From positions 6,340,001 to 6,404,000 of the forward strand of contig JALDNG010000020.1 in the NCBI GenBank assembly GCA_024349245.1: a stretch of 64,000 nucleotides of DNA, in the 5' to 3' direction. This DNA is from Neodontobutis hainanensis. Taxonomy: Eukaryota > Chordata > Actinopteri > Gobiiformes > Odontobutidae. Each line of letters opens with the position of its first letter. Within the stretch, counting starts at the first letter, position 1. A program made the position numbers and the translations under genes. Of this stretch, positions 13,201 through 22,684 are shown piece after piece. The notes below the pieces were generated by a model, which saw only the letters and a program-made list of their open reading frames with translations, ran no database searches and was not told the origin of the DNA.

Positions 13201-16200
13201 ACAATGAGAGCAGCACACATACTTGCAGCCCAGGCTGTACCGCTGAGATAAAGCTATCTAATTATATTCCTCATTTGCAGCTCTAAGCTACAGAATAGAT
13301 CCTCCCGACAACTTCTACTGGCCTTATGCAGCCTACACCCAACTGATCTAAAGCTTGTTTACAGTGAGGGTTTATGCAAACAATACTATTATGTTTCACC
13401 CACCTAATTGCACACATTTTCAAATATGTTCAGTGTCTTCAAATGTTCAAAAACCTCCAGTGTTTGCAGAAATGTCCTCAGATTACCCACAGTCTTGCAC
13501 ATACATATTATTCTCATATTGTCACCGCATGTTGGCAAATAGGTGTAAGTAGAGGAACAACTCTCATTACAGTTCTGCCTTGAGTTCATGGAGCAGTAGC
13601 AGACTTCCAGCGTTCTCCACTAGCATACCAAGACACCATCTGGCAAAGTCTCATTAAAATGCTAATTCATTTTAATAAGAGACAGGTAATAAACTGCAAT
13701 TATGTATCGTTGGAGAGATGGCAGAGAGCGAGAGTTTGAGGGAAGTTGGCAGGCAAGCGACTTGTCTCCCTAATCAAGAAGCTGCCTTGTTTGCCACCCC
13801 CTCAAACCCACAATCTTAACCTTAACTAGCATATGGCTCTGGGTTAGAACCTGATTAAAACACCTACCTTGGTAGAATAAAAGAGGACACATACCAGCAC
13901 TTGCCTTTAAAGCCACAAAAGGTGGTTAGTCTATGGTCTAAAATTAAATATATTTTACAAAATGTCTGAAAAACATTAAATAAAATGTATTCAGAAGCCA
14001 TTCCACTCAGTACACTAGACTATTTCTTTCTCTTTTAGATTATATTATATCCATATTATTGATATCAGGGTCAGCCTGTCTAGACATATGCTGTGCAACT
14101 CAGTTGTCACATGCATATACATATATATACATATACATTTATATTAATGCAGTTTCCTTCAGCCTTTTTAATCAACTTTAACTTCAACATTAGTATCAAA
14201 AGTATCAACATGTTTGTTTTTTTTCATTCACATGGATAAAACTAAAGTAAAGTAACTGATCTGTTTATCAAGAGAGCAAAAAGAATCAATTGGAAAGACA
14301 GATTTAGGTCCTGCGGGACATCTTGTTGTCATATTAGCGCTGTCACCTGGTGGGAACAGCCTCTAGAGCAGATGGCAAGCAGACCAGTCATTTAGACTGA
14401 GCTGCCCTTGTCAGGTGACATCATGTACCCGCACCAAAACTCAAAACCAGCTCCGCGCACATAAAAAAAAAAAAAAAAAATTACAAACTATTATTTGCTT
14501 TGAATTACACTATAAAACATTTGGATGTGCTGACAACAGTTCAGAAGAGTTATGTCAGGATGAATAATAAGTTCATGTTCAAGTTCTTGATTTATTATGA
14601 AGTTTAAACTCCCATTTCCAGTACAGCATTGTCCTGTGTGTCCTTGAATAAAGTGAAATAAGGGAACATGCTTATTCATATCTCAATAAAATATTAATCT
14701 CTAGATAAGTGAGCATTTAAATTGCTGATAGTCCAAGAGTGATTAGAACATAATGTATTGTAGAACCTCCAATGAACACATTTGTTCAGTGACCTTTAAC
14801 TGCGTTTTTTTTTTTTTTTAATATTATTATAATTCACATTGTGAGTCATCTTTAAACTTTTGATTACTGTTGTTCTTTCAGGGCCGCCAACTATCTCGAG
14901 TACGCAGACTCAGCAGGCTTTACATGGAGAAAAGGGACAAATCAAATGTTTTATTCGAAGTACGCCTCCTCCAGACCGTATTGTGAGTATGCTGCATTTT
15001 TTCTCATTAGTCTTTTGTTTTTGTTTCATTGAGGAACAGGCCCTGTGTTTATCTCAAGCATATCAACATTTCAAGCCTCAATTGTATTTTCATAAGCTGT
15101 GAATACAGCTTAGATGCTGCTCTACTGCTTATTCATTTCCAAATTAAATATTGAAGAATGCAAAAAAACTGGACCTAACCTCATTTAATATGTGCTTTTT
15201 CTCTGTTTGCACTGATCCCATTAAGATTTATGGACCCTTTATAAACCGCTTAGTCTCTGAGCTCATTTTGTTCATGTCATTCATTTGTTTGTGGGTAAGT
15301 GTGTTTGCATATGCAATTGGTTAATTGCCATACTTTGTCATCTAATATGTGTTTGTGTTATATTGGTATCCAGCCTTAAAATGCAACCTAATAAACATCA
15401 AGTTGATTTAAGATATGATCCTGCTGAGAATGGACTACTATATGCTTCATAGGGGTTTTTAATATTAGCACACCCTTGTCATAATCAGTAAAATCAAAAG
15501 AGTAACACTGTAAATTCCCAACTGTTTATCCAACTGTCTTTTATTACAAGCCTAAAGCTCACTGTGTTGTTTATCTTTGTAGTGTCTTATTTTTTTCACA
15601 CTTCATTCACTAAATTATCACCATATTATCTCCAAACAAATGTGCTTAACACAGTTAGACATTTGGGACAATACAACAATTGTGAAATAAACTTAGCAGT
15701 GCATAAATAAAACTGTCATGCAATTATTAACTTCTTTGCAATTTAGCCACCACTTCACTGTTGGTGTTAAAATAAGGATTTGTCTATGATGTGTCAAATC
15801 TTCATATGAAGCCAGACTTTCATAACGGTCAAGTCTTAAGAATACATTTCTGAATTTCAGTTGGCAACATTAGAATGAACTAGAACAAAATTTGACCAAA
15901 AAAAATGTGTATTTATGTGTAAATGTGTCTTTGTATTGTATTCAACATTTATCAGTGCATTCACCTTATGGAAATGACAAAAGTATTGGTAAACCACAGA
16001 CACAGCAAAACACATGTATTTTAAAAATCACCGGAGAAAAGTGCCACTTTAAACGGTCTAATATCTCTTTGCACAATATTTAAAGTCATAAGCTCCAGCC
16101 ATACTTGCCACTAGATATGGGAGAACCGCTTGGAAAAAACTGTAAATGTGACAGAGAAATGTTATGTTCTTCCTAAGCAATATCAGAAATACACACTGTT

Positions 16201-19200
16201 TTTAATAATTCTTCATAAAGGAAATGATTCTGAAAACATTTTAACCCTTGTAACAATTACTTTGGTACTCTAAACTAAGTAAACACAACTGAATAAATAT
16301 TTTTTCTTCACACAGTGTTACATTATGTTGTTCTTATCATTGAAGGCCTGGTCATGGAAGGAAACAGTGCTGGAGTCCGGGACATCTGGGCGCTACACTG
16401 TGGAGACGGTTAGCACAGAAGAAGGAGTGATCTCCACTTTAACCATGAGTAACATTGTCCCAGCAGACTTTCAGACCATCTATAACTGCACTGCATGGAA
16501 TAGCTTTGGCTCTGACACCGAGATCATTCGCCTTAAGGAACAAGGTGGGAGCCAAGGTTCGACAGGTTCCACCTTCCTCTTCTTCATGAATGTAGACAGA
16601 ACGAGAAATGTGGCGTTTTGTGTCCGTTTTGATGTGCCTGTAAACTTCTCTATACATGTGGGTTGAGATGTGAAGGCACAGAGTAACTAATCTCTAAAAT
16701 ATAATGTTACTGTGAAATCAGGTTTAGGCAAAAGCATTTTATATGCCCCATCTGAATATGTTTGAAGTTGGTGAGAAGTGACTACAGATGGAGTGCTTGC
16801 CCTAAATTGTGAACTGCTGATGTTCAGGGAATACAAACACAGCACCAACATTTATTAGAAATTATTTCTCAAGCTTAACTTAAAGTGCATGTTCATACTC
16901 AATTGAAAGGTTGTCCCTTTAACAGAGTCAGTGTGCTGAATTTAAAGCACAGCGGGACTCTTCCTTGACACACTCACAAAAACGCTTTATAAATGCATTT
17001 TACTTTTGTATTCTTAAAAAATATATATTATATTATATTTGTATATGCTGACCTTTTCTCCTCTTATGTTGGAGAAACTGTGTTTTCTACACACTTATCA
17101 GAAATGATAAATTATAAGCCTCTTATATGAAAGTGGCATTGATCAATGAAGACATTAAATGGGCTTTAATGGAAAATGAAGATAGCTAGGTTGTTGTGCA
17201 TTTATTTAAAGTGTGAGAAGGTCATGACTGTGTTAACTCAGGTCCTTCTCATTAAAGGTAAGCTTTAATGAGGTTCTTAATGTTGAAGCCACATATAAAC
17301 TAATTTCTGCTGAATAAATCTCTGGAGTCACAAAATTCAAAACTAATGACATAGTCTTGCACGCTATTCAGTGACAATCCTCTGGGAATACTAGTAAATT
17401 AAAGTTCAAAAGCCAGTGGGTAAATGAGACAAAAGTAGGCAGTAAACATGTTTGCTTATGCAGTAATTGTCACATAATTTCTAAAACATGATTTCGGTGA
17501 TACTTATGTCACTTCAATGAAAACTATGTCTGGCATTAGTATGTTGCTGTAGACACACAAAGAGAATCAGAGATGACTATGTTGGTGATTTGGGTGTTGA
17601 AATAAAGAAAATGCATTATTAAGATACCTGAATTATTATGGAAGGACACATCTTTTTTTAAATTATTGATTTGTTGATCTCTGCAGAATCTCTCCCTCTG
17701 GCAGTGATCATTGGAATTGCCGTGGGAGCTTTCGTGGCCTTCATCGTTCTCATGGGAACCATTGGTGCATTTTGTTGCACCCGCTCCCAGAGAAGTATGC
17801 CTCTTTTTTCTATCACACCCACAAAAGCATGTATTTTTCAGTGCTGTATTTTCTCCGAGCACACAAAAAATGTCTATCCATTATAAAGAATTGTAATTTT
17901 TTTCTTCAGCAATTGTTTGAATTGTTTAAGTAGGTTACAATTTAAAGAAGAAAACCAAAGTAACAATGTGCAAGCTTACGGTAATTTTTCCCATTCTATT
18001 GTTAGCACAATAAATGGTGACTGACTGTAGCTCAGTCGTAGCTTCTGCCACATCTGTTTAAGTGCTTTTAAAGAATTATATTTTCTGCTGATAAATTGAA
18101 CAGTTAATAAGCTCTTTGGTAATCTCTGAAGGATTTACCAAGATTTACACAGCTTTAAATAATCGTGTTGGTTTTTTTTTTTTGTTTTTTTTTTACTTGC
18201 ACAAAATGAAATGCCACACATTATTTGTTGAGATAGACATTGTTTGTGATGCAGAGAATAAAAAAAAAGAAAAAAAAGAAATGGTGTTCAGGGCTCATTT
18301 CATGCAATCTCAGTGTGACTGCATTCGCTTTGGAACTTATTTACATTCCTGCATTACCCCCCCCCACCACCCATCACCCACCCATCACAGTGAGAGACAG
18401 TCAGCCACTGTGTCTCACCAAGATCCAAACTGTGCTACTGGTCCCTTCAGCATGTCTGTTGTCTGTACACTACAGAAGAAGCGCACCTGGTTATGCCCTC
18501 ACTGCCCGTCTCCATCTGTGCTCACCAGAGAGAACTTGCAAGCAAAATTAAGACAGAAAGTAAGACTCTGTTATATGACAGTATCATCAGCATTGTCCCA
18601 AGAGCTGTTGTCATATGGGTGTGTCAGAATGTGTGCAGAAAGATAAGGTTGGCAAGAATAATATTGCTTTATTGTGTGGAGGAAATGGAGGACGAACCCA
18701 AGGATCTTCCTAAAAACTACATTTGTGCAAATTAAATGGAAGGATTACGTTTTTAACAAATACAGAATTGTGTTGAGACATCTTTAGTAAGATATGTTTG
18801 TCATTTGTTTTTGATAGATCTAAAGGGAGTTGTGTCGGCCAAAAATGACATCCGAGTGGAGATTGTGCACAAAGACCATAACGCTGCAAGGGAGAACGAA
18901 GAACACACCTCCATGAAACAACTGATGGTGAGTGTGAGTGTCATAATACTACTCGTTTCAGTTTATTTTCAGGAATTGTATTTTTCTTTTTTTATTAAGG
19001 GATTTTAATTAATAAAAGACACTTCAATTTGAGAAACTTATTTCACTTTAATTAACTATAAATATAACTTCATTTTAATTTTCAATTTAGCTAACACAAA
19101 ACAAAAGGTTAAAAATACAAACACCATTCAACTAACTGTGGTCATTCTTCACTGTGGCTTGGTGTTACCTATAAGTTATATCATGATGCTGGGACACCAA

Positions 19201-22200
19201 GCTGGTTGTGGTCTGTTGGGAACTCTCTCTTCAGAAATGCTCGTAAATGCTGTGTGTAATTTTGAAAACCGACATAATGAGAGCACATTTGGTCAAGTCA
19301 AAAGCACACGAGCTATATTTATCTATATGTTGTAATTCCTTGAGCAAAATAGACCCCAACACAGTGTAACTATGGAGATGTTTATGTATAGTGTGTAATC
19401 CAACAGTGGGTGTATTCTGCCTTCGGGACACACAAATAACAGTTTCCTTTTTGGAACTAAATAAGTGGTTCATTTGGATTGCTGCAAAGCAAGGCTATTT
19501 GCAGTAAAAGCTTTTGAGTTAGGATTTCTTTCAAAATGCATAATTCTGTCAAATGATCTAAACATAGTGATTATTTAAAATAGTCTGTGTCCATATTGTG
19601 TAAAATTTAAATGTGATCAAATAATGAAGTGTCTATTTATTATTATTATTATTATTATTATTGGAAGTAAGTGAAGTTCAGACTTTTGGTCTTCTTTGGC
19701 TGATCTTTATGCAGGTGGAGCGAGGAGAGTTCCAGCAGGAATCAGTTCTAAAGCAGCTGGAGGTATTACAAGAAGAAGAGAAGGAGTATCAGCACATTAA
19801 GGTACAACTCATGAACAAAGAGCCATGAAAGCTGCAGAAATCCACTAAAAGGTGGTAAAAGAGAAAGCCTGAGGGCCAGAGGGGGGTCTTCAGTACTGGG
19901 ACTGAAATAGAGAAATGCATTAATCCTTCCTGTGCTACATTAATTTATAAGTCTATGAGCAAAATAACTGCATTTAGAAGTCTACTTTATTAATTAGTTT
20001 CTCATCAAAAGTAGTTCAGTGCAAGCCTCGATATCCCATGAGTTTTGAAGTATTTCATTTGGGGAGCACTCACACTTGTGAATCCAGTAAGTGCCCAAGC
20101 AAATTTCACACTTACACAGCACAGCACGTTTAACTGATGTGCGTGCTCCCAATAGTGCTCAAGCATGGCACGGTTTGGCACGGTTTGGCAGAAGTGGGCC
20201 TTTGGATGGCATGACTCATTTGTTCAACATGTGCCTGTTATAAATGATAGTTACACCAGTTAGATTATTTTTACTTTATTGGAATAAATTACAATGACCT
20301 ATTTGTGATGCATTAGTCAGAATAGCAAACAGATCATTATTATTTATTTGCCTGAAATGGCTTAAGTGACTGTTATAGGCATCTTGGCCTAAGTAATACA
20401 TTGTTGCAACAGTTATATTATTTCATTCATGTATTTATTTAAAAGGGTGACGTGCATATAAACTTAAAACATTCTGACACTCTGGTGGCAGGAATGAAAT
20501 TAGTCCTATGTTTGGAAACTTGATATCTTGTAACACCAGCCATTATTTTATCAGTGACATTCAGTTTACAGAATGCAGGGCTTAAAGTTCTCCAGCGCTA
20601 CAACGGATTTCCGTAACATAAATTAAAGCATGTACTTACTATAATCCTAGTTACAAGATAAAGAAAATGTGGCTGCTCTTAAATTTTGGTGGGGCGTGTA
20701 TGCCCAGGGATTGTAATTTTGACTGGAAAATATTTTTCAGTCAAATGATCTTTTTTGGACTTTTTAGGCCAAAGTTGCTGGGATGAGCTCAAGTCACCCG
20801 CAACTCTAACAGAAAATCTTTTGTTATCCACAGCCTTTTCATGTGCATTCCATTTTGTGCATTTATAAAAAAGCACTAATGTGTAATACTGAAATGTCAG
20901 AAATTATTGAGTTATTGTTGTAAATGAGTGTTACAGATTCTGACTGCTGTGGGTAAGGAGGACCTATGGAGGACTTTTTCTTTGCATATGAAAATGCTTG
21001 TAACTACAGCATTAAATGATCCTCAGGGCAATTTGGCACACTGTGGAAATTCTAGTATCAAATATCTTTTCAACATTTGATTGAATTTAAAGGGCAGCCA
21101 CCCTTTTTCTTCATCTGTGCATGATGCCATGGTTATTGGTAATCATTTTACAAAGACTCCATTTCGCACAGTTCAATAAGATCTTATGCCCTTTTCTAAA
21201 TTAATATTATCAATGCATGCTGTTGAGACATTTTACAGCCTTTTTCTGGAATACAAATGTAGAATATGAAACAATAAATATAACAGCCTTTTTTGATTTA
21301 ACATATCTAATTGTCTGTTTTGTCATTCAGCTATGACAAATAATGCGTGCCGTTTACATGATGACACAGATTGTATCTCTGTTCAGACTCTACACGGGAT
21401 GATGATTATTTAACATGCACCTGTGTCAGTGCTTATCAGTGCTACAGAGAATTCTGTTCATTTGTGTGTTTGTCCAAATGCTTCGTTGGCATTGGCTCAC
21501 TGGAGTATAGTACCTCTTGTGTGTTACCTGCTTTTCTGCTTCCGCTGGGGCTATGTTTTTGATCCTATTTAATGACAACAAGCGTGAAGTGGGAGTAGGA
21601 CTGAGAGGAGATAAAGGGCAGATGCAAACCATCTCGCTGTCTGCTGTCTGGTAATGACAAGCATAACGAGGAGCCTCTCAGGTTGTCGCTCTCATTTGCC
21701 CATTATGAGCATTCTTCTTTTGGGATTTGCCACCACGCTCACTATGCTTGACATTCACATCTATTCACAGAAGGCCATCAAACATCACACATGCCCTAAA
21801 CGGACCCTTAGCAACAGCATGTTGCCTGTAGCCAAGCAGACAAACAAGTGGCACAGCAGAAGACCTCTCAGTGAATACATGAAATTACAGACACTAGAAT
21901 CTATTTAGGTCCAATTAGAGCCTGCTTATGAGTGAACTTTGCAGTGACATCTTGAATGCCAAAATCAAAGCTTCTTAATTAACAGAAAAAAACATGATGT
22001 TAAGGTTAGTCTTGGGCTGCTGCCTATATCCTACAATAAACTACAAGGTTTTGTCACATTTTTTTAAACACAGCAACCGCTTTACTTATTTAATTACTGC
22101 CAGTTTGACATTGGTTCCTGCTGAGCTCCAAAAATATATATATACAAATGCTTTTAAATAAAGGTAGAACCCTGTAAAAAAGGAGAAAAATAATTGTTCT

Positions 22201-22684
22201 GTGTTTTCTTTTTTTCCAATAGGACCCCACAAATGGCTACTACAGTGTTAATACCTTTAAAGAGCACCATACACCCACAATGGCCGGAAATCAGCCTGCT
22301 GAGGTGAGGAATCCTACTAACACCGGTACTTTGGGAAAGCAGAGAGTACCTACAGGCATGTCCTTCAACAACATCTACTCCACATTGGGAGCTGGCTCAA
22401 ACCGCCTGTACGACTACAGCCAGCGCTTTGTGCTGGGCATGGGCAGCAGCTCCATTGAGTTGTGTGAGCGGGAGTTCCAGCGTGGCTCAATCAGCGACTC
22501 CAGCTCCTTTATTGACACACAGTGTGACAGCAGCGTCAGCAGCTATAGTAAGCCAGATGGCTACGTGCAGTTTGATAAAGACAGTAAAGCATCGGCATCC
22601 TCTTCGTCTCACTATTCTCAGTCATCCTCGCAGAACTCAGATCTCACCAGGCCTCTGCAGAAGCGCATGCAGACCCATGTCTGA
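4146..22684 (+). CDS. kirrel3: kirrel3 orthologue, 3' ten coding exons (partial gene)
   Basis: Kirrel3/Neph2 is a single-pass cell-adhesion protein of the immunoglobulin superfamily. In vertebrates it binds itself and relatives across cell contacts, acts in synapse choice and olfactory axon sorting, and is related to the nephrin-binding Neph1 and to fly Kirre/Roughest. Ten blocks with AG acceptors and GT donors join in one frame: phases agree at all nine junctions and give 524 codons plus a stop. Order: Ig3 (exons A-B), Ig4 (C-D), Ig5 (E-F), transmembrane helix (G), cytoplasmic tail (G-J), terminal THV. The translation matches my memory of human KIRREL3 closely, for example GPRM after VDVYF and STPPPDRIAWSWKE, so kirrel3 is a better fit than kirrel1 or kirrel2. 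The first exon starts mid-codon, so signal peptide, Ig1 and Ig2 are outside the window. I see no frameshift or premature stop; the gene looks functional. Which teleost paralogue (a or b) it is cannot be told from here. Confidence 0.95.
4252..8783 (+). other. kirrel3 intron between exons A and B
   Basis: A 4.5-kb intron with a short GT repeat near 4520 and the hairpin at 7590-7651. A 200-codon open frame at 6813-7415 has no ATG at its first codon and no recognisable family. I see no other gene. Confidence 0.8.
7590..7651. repeat. Short inverted repeat (24-bp arms, 14-bp loop)
   Basis: The left arm is 7590-7613 (starts tgtcactagc) and the right arm 7628-7651 (ends tctagtgaca). They pair over 24 bp with one mismatch, the c at 7599. 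The loop is acatcaaggcctgc. As RNA it would fold into a 62-nt hairpin. It could be a miniature transposon remnant or a hairpin RNA; I do not recognise it as a known microRNA. Confidence 0.85.
8784..8932 (+). CDS. kirrel3: kirrel3 exon B: second half of Ig domain 3
   Basis: 149 bp, from acceptor ctcactag to donor gtgagt. The first G completes Arg (AG/G); then come WAKGSSIIKE, a more variable middle, and EPVSCEVTNPLGSTNISR. The Cys of VSCEV closes the Ig3 disulfide, and NIS is a second sequon. The exon ends on the first T of a Phe codon (VDVY/F). Reading straight through the donor makes a longer apparent open frame, but that part is intron. Confidence 0.93.
9108..9235 (+). CDS. kirrel3: kirrel3 exon C: first half of Ig domain 4
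   Basis: 128 bp, separated from exon B by a short intron of 175 bp. The acceptor is ttcaacag and the donor gtgagt. TT completes Phe, followed by GPRMAAEPQSL and then VFNCAWTGNPSLTIVWMKRG. The Cys of FNC and the Trp of IVWM are the core Cys and Trp of the Ig fold. It ends in phase 0 after GSGV. A GT three bases earlier could also serve as donor, but gtgagt fits the consensus better and restores the family sequence. Confidence 0.94.
9236..9592 (+). other. kirrel3 intron between exons C and D
   Basis: A 357-bp intron starting gtgagt and ending ctgcag. Nothing else is seen in it. Confidence 0.9.
9593..9719 (+). CDS. kirrel3: kirrel3 exon D: second half of Ig domain 4
   Basis: 127 bp. The acceptor is tttccactgcag and the donor gtaagt. 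It begins VLSNENLLTLKSVRQEDAGK and continues YVCRAVVPRVGAGEKEV. DAGKYVC is the classic D-x-G-x-Y-x-C motif that closes an Ig domain. The exon ends on the first G of the Gly in GPP. Confidence 0.95.
9720..14881 (+). other. kirrel3 intron between exons D and E
   Basis: A 5.2-kb intron with no recognisable gene. It has A tracts near 12300 and 14463 and a TATA-rich patch near 14110-14150. Segments near 13240-13290 and 13640-13760, with repeated TAAT and ATTA cores next to GC-richer sequence, resemble non-coding conserved elements, but conservation cannot be seen from one genome. Confidence 0.8.
14882..14982 (+). CDS. kirrel3: kirrel3 exon E: first half of Ig domain 5
   Basis: 101 bp after a 5.2-kb intron. 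The acceptor is gttctttcag and the donor gtgagt. It reads PPTISSTQTQQALHGEKGQI and then KCFIRSTPPPDRI. The Cys of IKCF is the first Ig5 cysteine; the PPPDRI stretch is very strongly conserved in Kirrel3. It ends in phase 0. Confidence 0.95.
14983..16345 (+). other. kirrel3 intron between exons E and F
   Basis: A 1.36-kb AT-rich intron bounded by gtgagt and the acceptor attgaag. I see no gene or repeat in it. Confidence 0.85.
16346..16544 (+). CDS. kirrel3: kirrel3 exon F: second half of Ig domain 5
   Basis: 199 bp. The acceptor is tcattgaag. The exon encodes AWSWKETVLESGTSGRYTVE, a TLTMSNIV strand, QTIYNCTAWNSFGSD and EIIRLKEQ. The Cys of YNC closes Ig5, and NCT is a glycosylation sequon. 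The first donor, caag/gtggga, gives a direct join to the transmembrane exon. Two further GT donors lie 12 and 21 bp downstream in the same frame (see findings). In human KIRREL3, as I remember it, about a dozen residues (starting GSEMKSG) sit between the EQ here and the ES of the next exon; no obvious counterpart is seen. Confidence 0.94.
16545..17686 (+). other. kirrel3 intron between exons F and G
   Basis: A 1.14-kb intron. Its first 21 bases contain two further in-frame donor candidates (16557 and 16566). I looked for a small alternative exon matching the human juxtamembrane segment and did not find one. Confidence 0.8.
17687..17794 (+). CDS. kirrel3: kirrel3 exon G: transmembrane helix
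   Basis: 108 bp. The acceptor is gatctctgcag and the donor gtatgc. It opens with the end of a Glu codon, then SLPLAVIIGIAVGAFVAFIV and LMGTIGAFCC, a hydrophobic run of about 23-25 residues that crosses the plasma membrane. The stop-transfer basic stretch TRSQR follows. Paired cysteines at the inner face could be palmitoylated (inference). It ends on the first A of an Asn codon. Confidence 0.95.
17795..18817 (+). other. kirrel3 intron between exons G and H
   Basis: A 1.0-kb intron with T and A runs (18170-18195, 18261-18277) and a C-rich stretch at 18356-18390. Open frames across 18116-18735 are not like any known protein. Confidence 0.8.
18818..18927 (+). CDS. kirrel3: kirrel3 exon H: membrane-proximal cytoplasmic tail
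   Basis: 110 bp, from acceptor tttttgatag to donor gtgagt. AT completes Asn, then LKGVVSAKNDIRVEIVHKDH, a charged segment AARENEEHT and SMKQLM. The LKGVVSAKNDIRVEIVHK stretch is a signature of the Kirrel family tail. The HKDHNAARENEEH part appears freer to vary than its flanks. It ends in phase 0. Confidence 0.94.
18928..19714 (+). other. kirrel3 intron between exons H and I
   Basis: A 787-bp intron bounded by gtgagt and tatgcag. It contains the (ATT)n tract at 19635-19662 near its 3' end and nothing else. Confidence 0.85.
19635..19662. repeat. (ATT)n microsatellite
   Basis: About nine tandem TTA/ATT units, 53 bp before exon I of kirrel3, close to where the branch point and pyrimidine tract of that intron lie. 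Confidence 0.95.
19715..19801 (+). CDS. kirrel3: kirrel3 exon I: acidic, helix-prone tail segment
   Basis: 87 bp, exactly 29 codons, phase 0 at both ends, so skipping it would keep the frame. The acceptor is ctttatgcag and the donor gtacaa (not a strong match). It encodes VERGEFQQESVLKQLEVLQE and EEKEYQHIK, rich in Glu, Gln and Leu. Reading into the intron adds eight residues and a stop, so intron retention would remove the PDZ ligand. Confidence 0.94.
19802..22222 (+). other. kirrel3 intron between exons I and J
   Basis: A 2.4-kb intron from gtacaa to tttccaatag. A ten-base unit (ggcacggttt) occurs in tandem at 20167-20190. No further exon is recognised. Confidence 0.85.
22223..22684 (+). 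CDS. kirrel3: kirrel3 exon J: C-terminal tail, stop and PDZ ligand
   Basis: Coding part of the last exon: 153 codons plus TGA. The acceptor is tttttttccaatag. It starts DPTNGYYSVNTFKEHHTPT, passes a divergent patch (AGNQPAEVRNPTNTGTL), then KQRVPTGMSFNNIYSTLGAG, RFVLGMGSSSIELCEREFQR and a Ser-rich region. The end is RPLQKRMQTHV. Final THV is a class I PDZ ligand; Neph-family tails are known to bind PDZ proteins such as ZO-1, and Kirrel3 binds CASK. Tyrosines in GYYSV, NIYST, LYDYS and DGYVQF resemble the Src-kinase and adaptor sites of family members (inference). The alternative frame of 132 codons over the same DNA is a shadow of this exon. Confidence 0.96.
   Translation, partial: DPTNGYYSVNTFKEHHTPTMAGNQPAEVRNPTNTGTLGKQRVPTGMSFNNIYSTLGAGSNRLYDYSQRFVLGMGSSSIELCEREFQRGSISDSSSFIDTQCDSSVSSYSKPDGYVQFDKDSKASASSSSHYSQSSSQNSDLTRPLQKRMQTHV

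Noticed and set aside
20167..20190. Tandem copies of a ten-base unit (ggcacggttt)
   Set aside because: Barely more than two copies; a common chance or slippage product with no sign of function.
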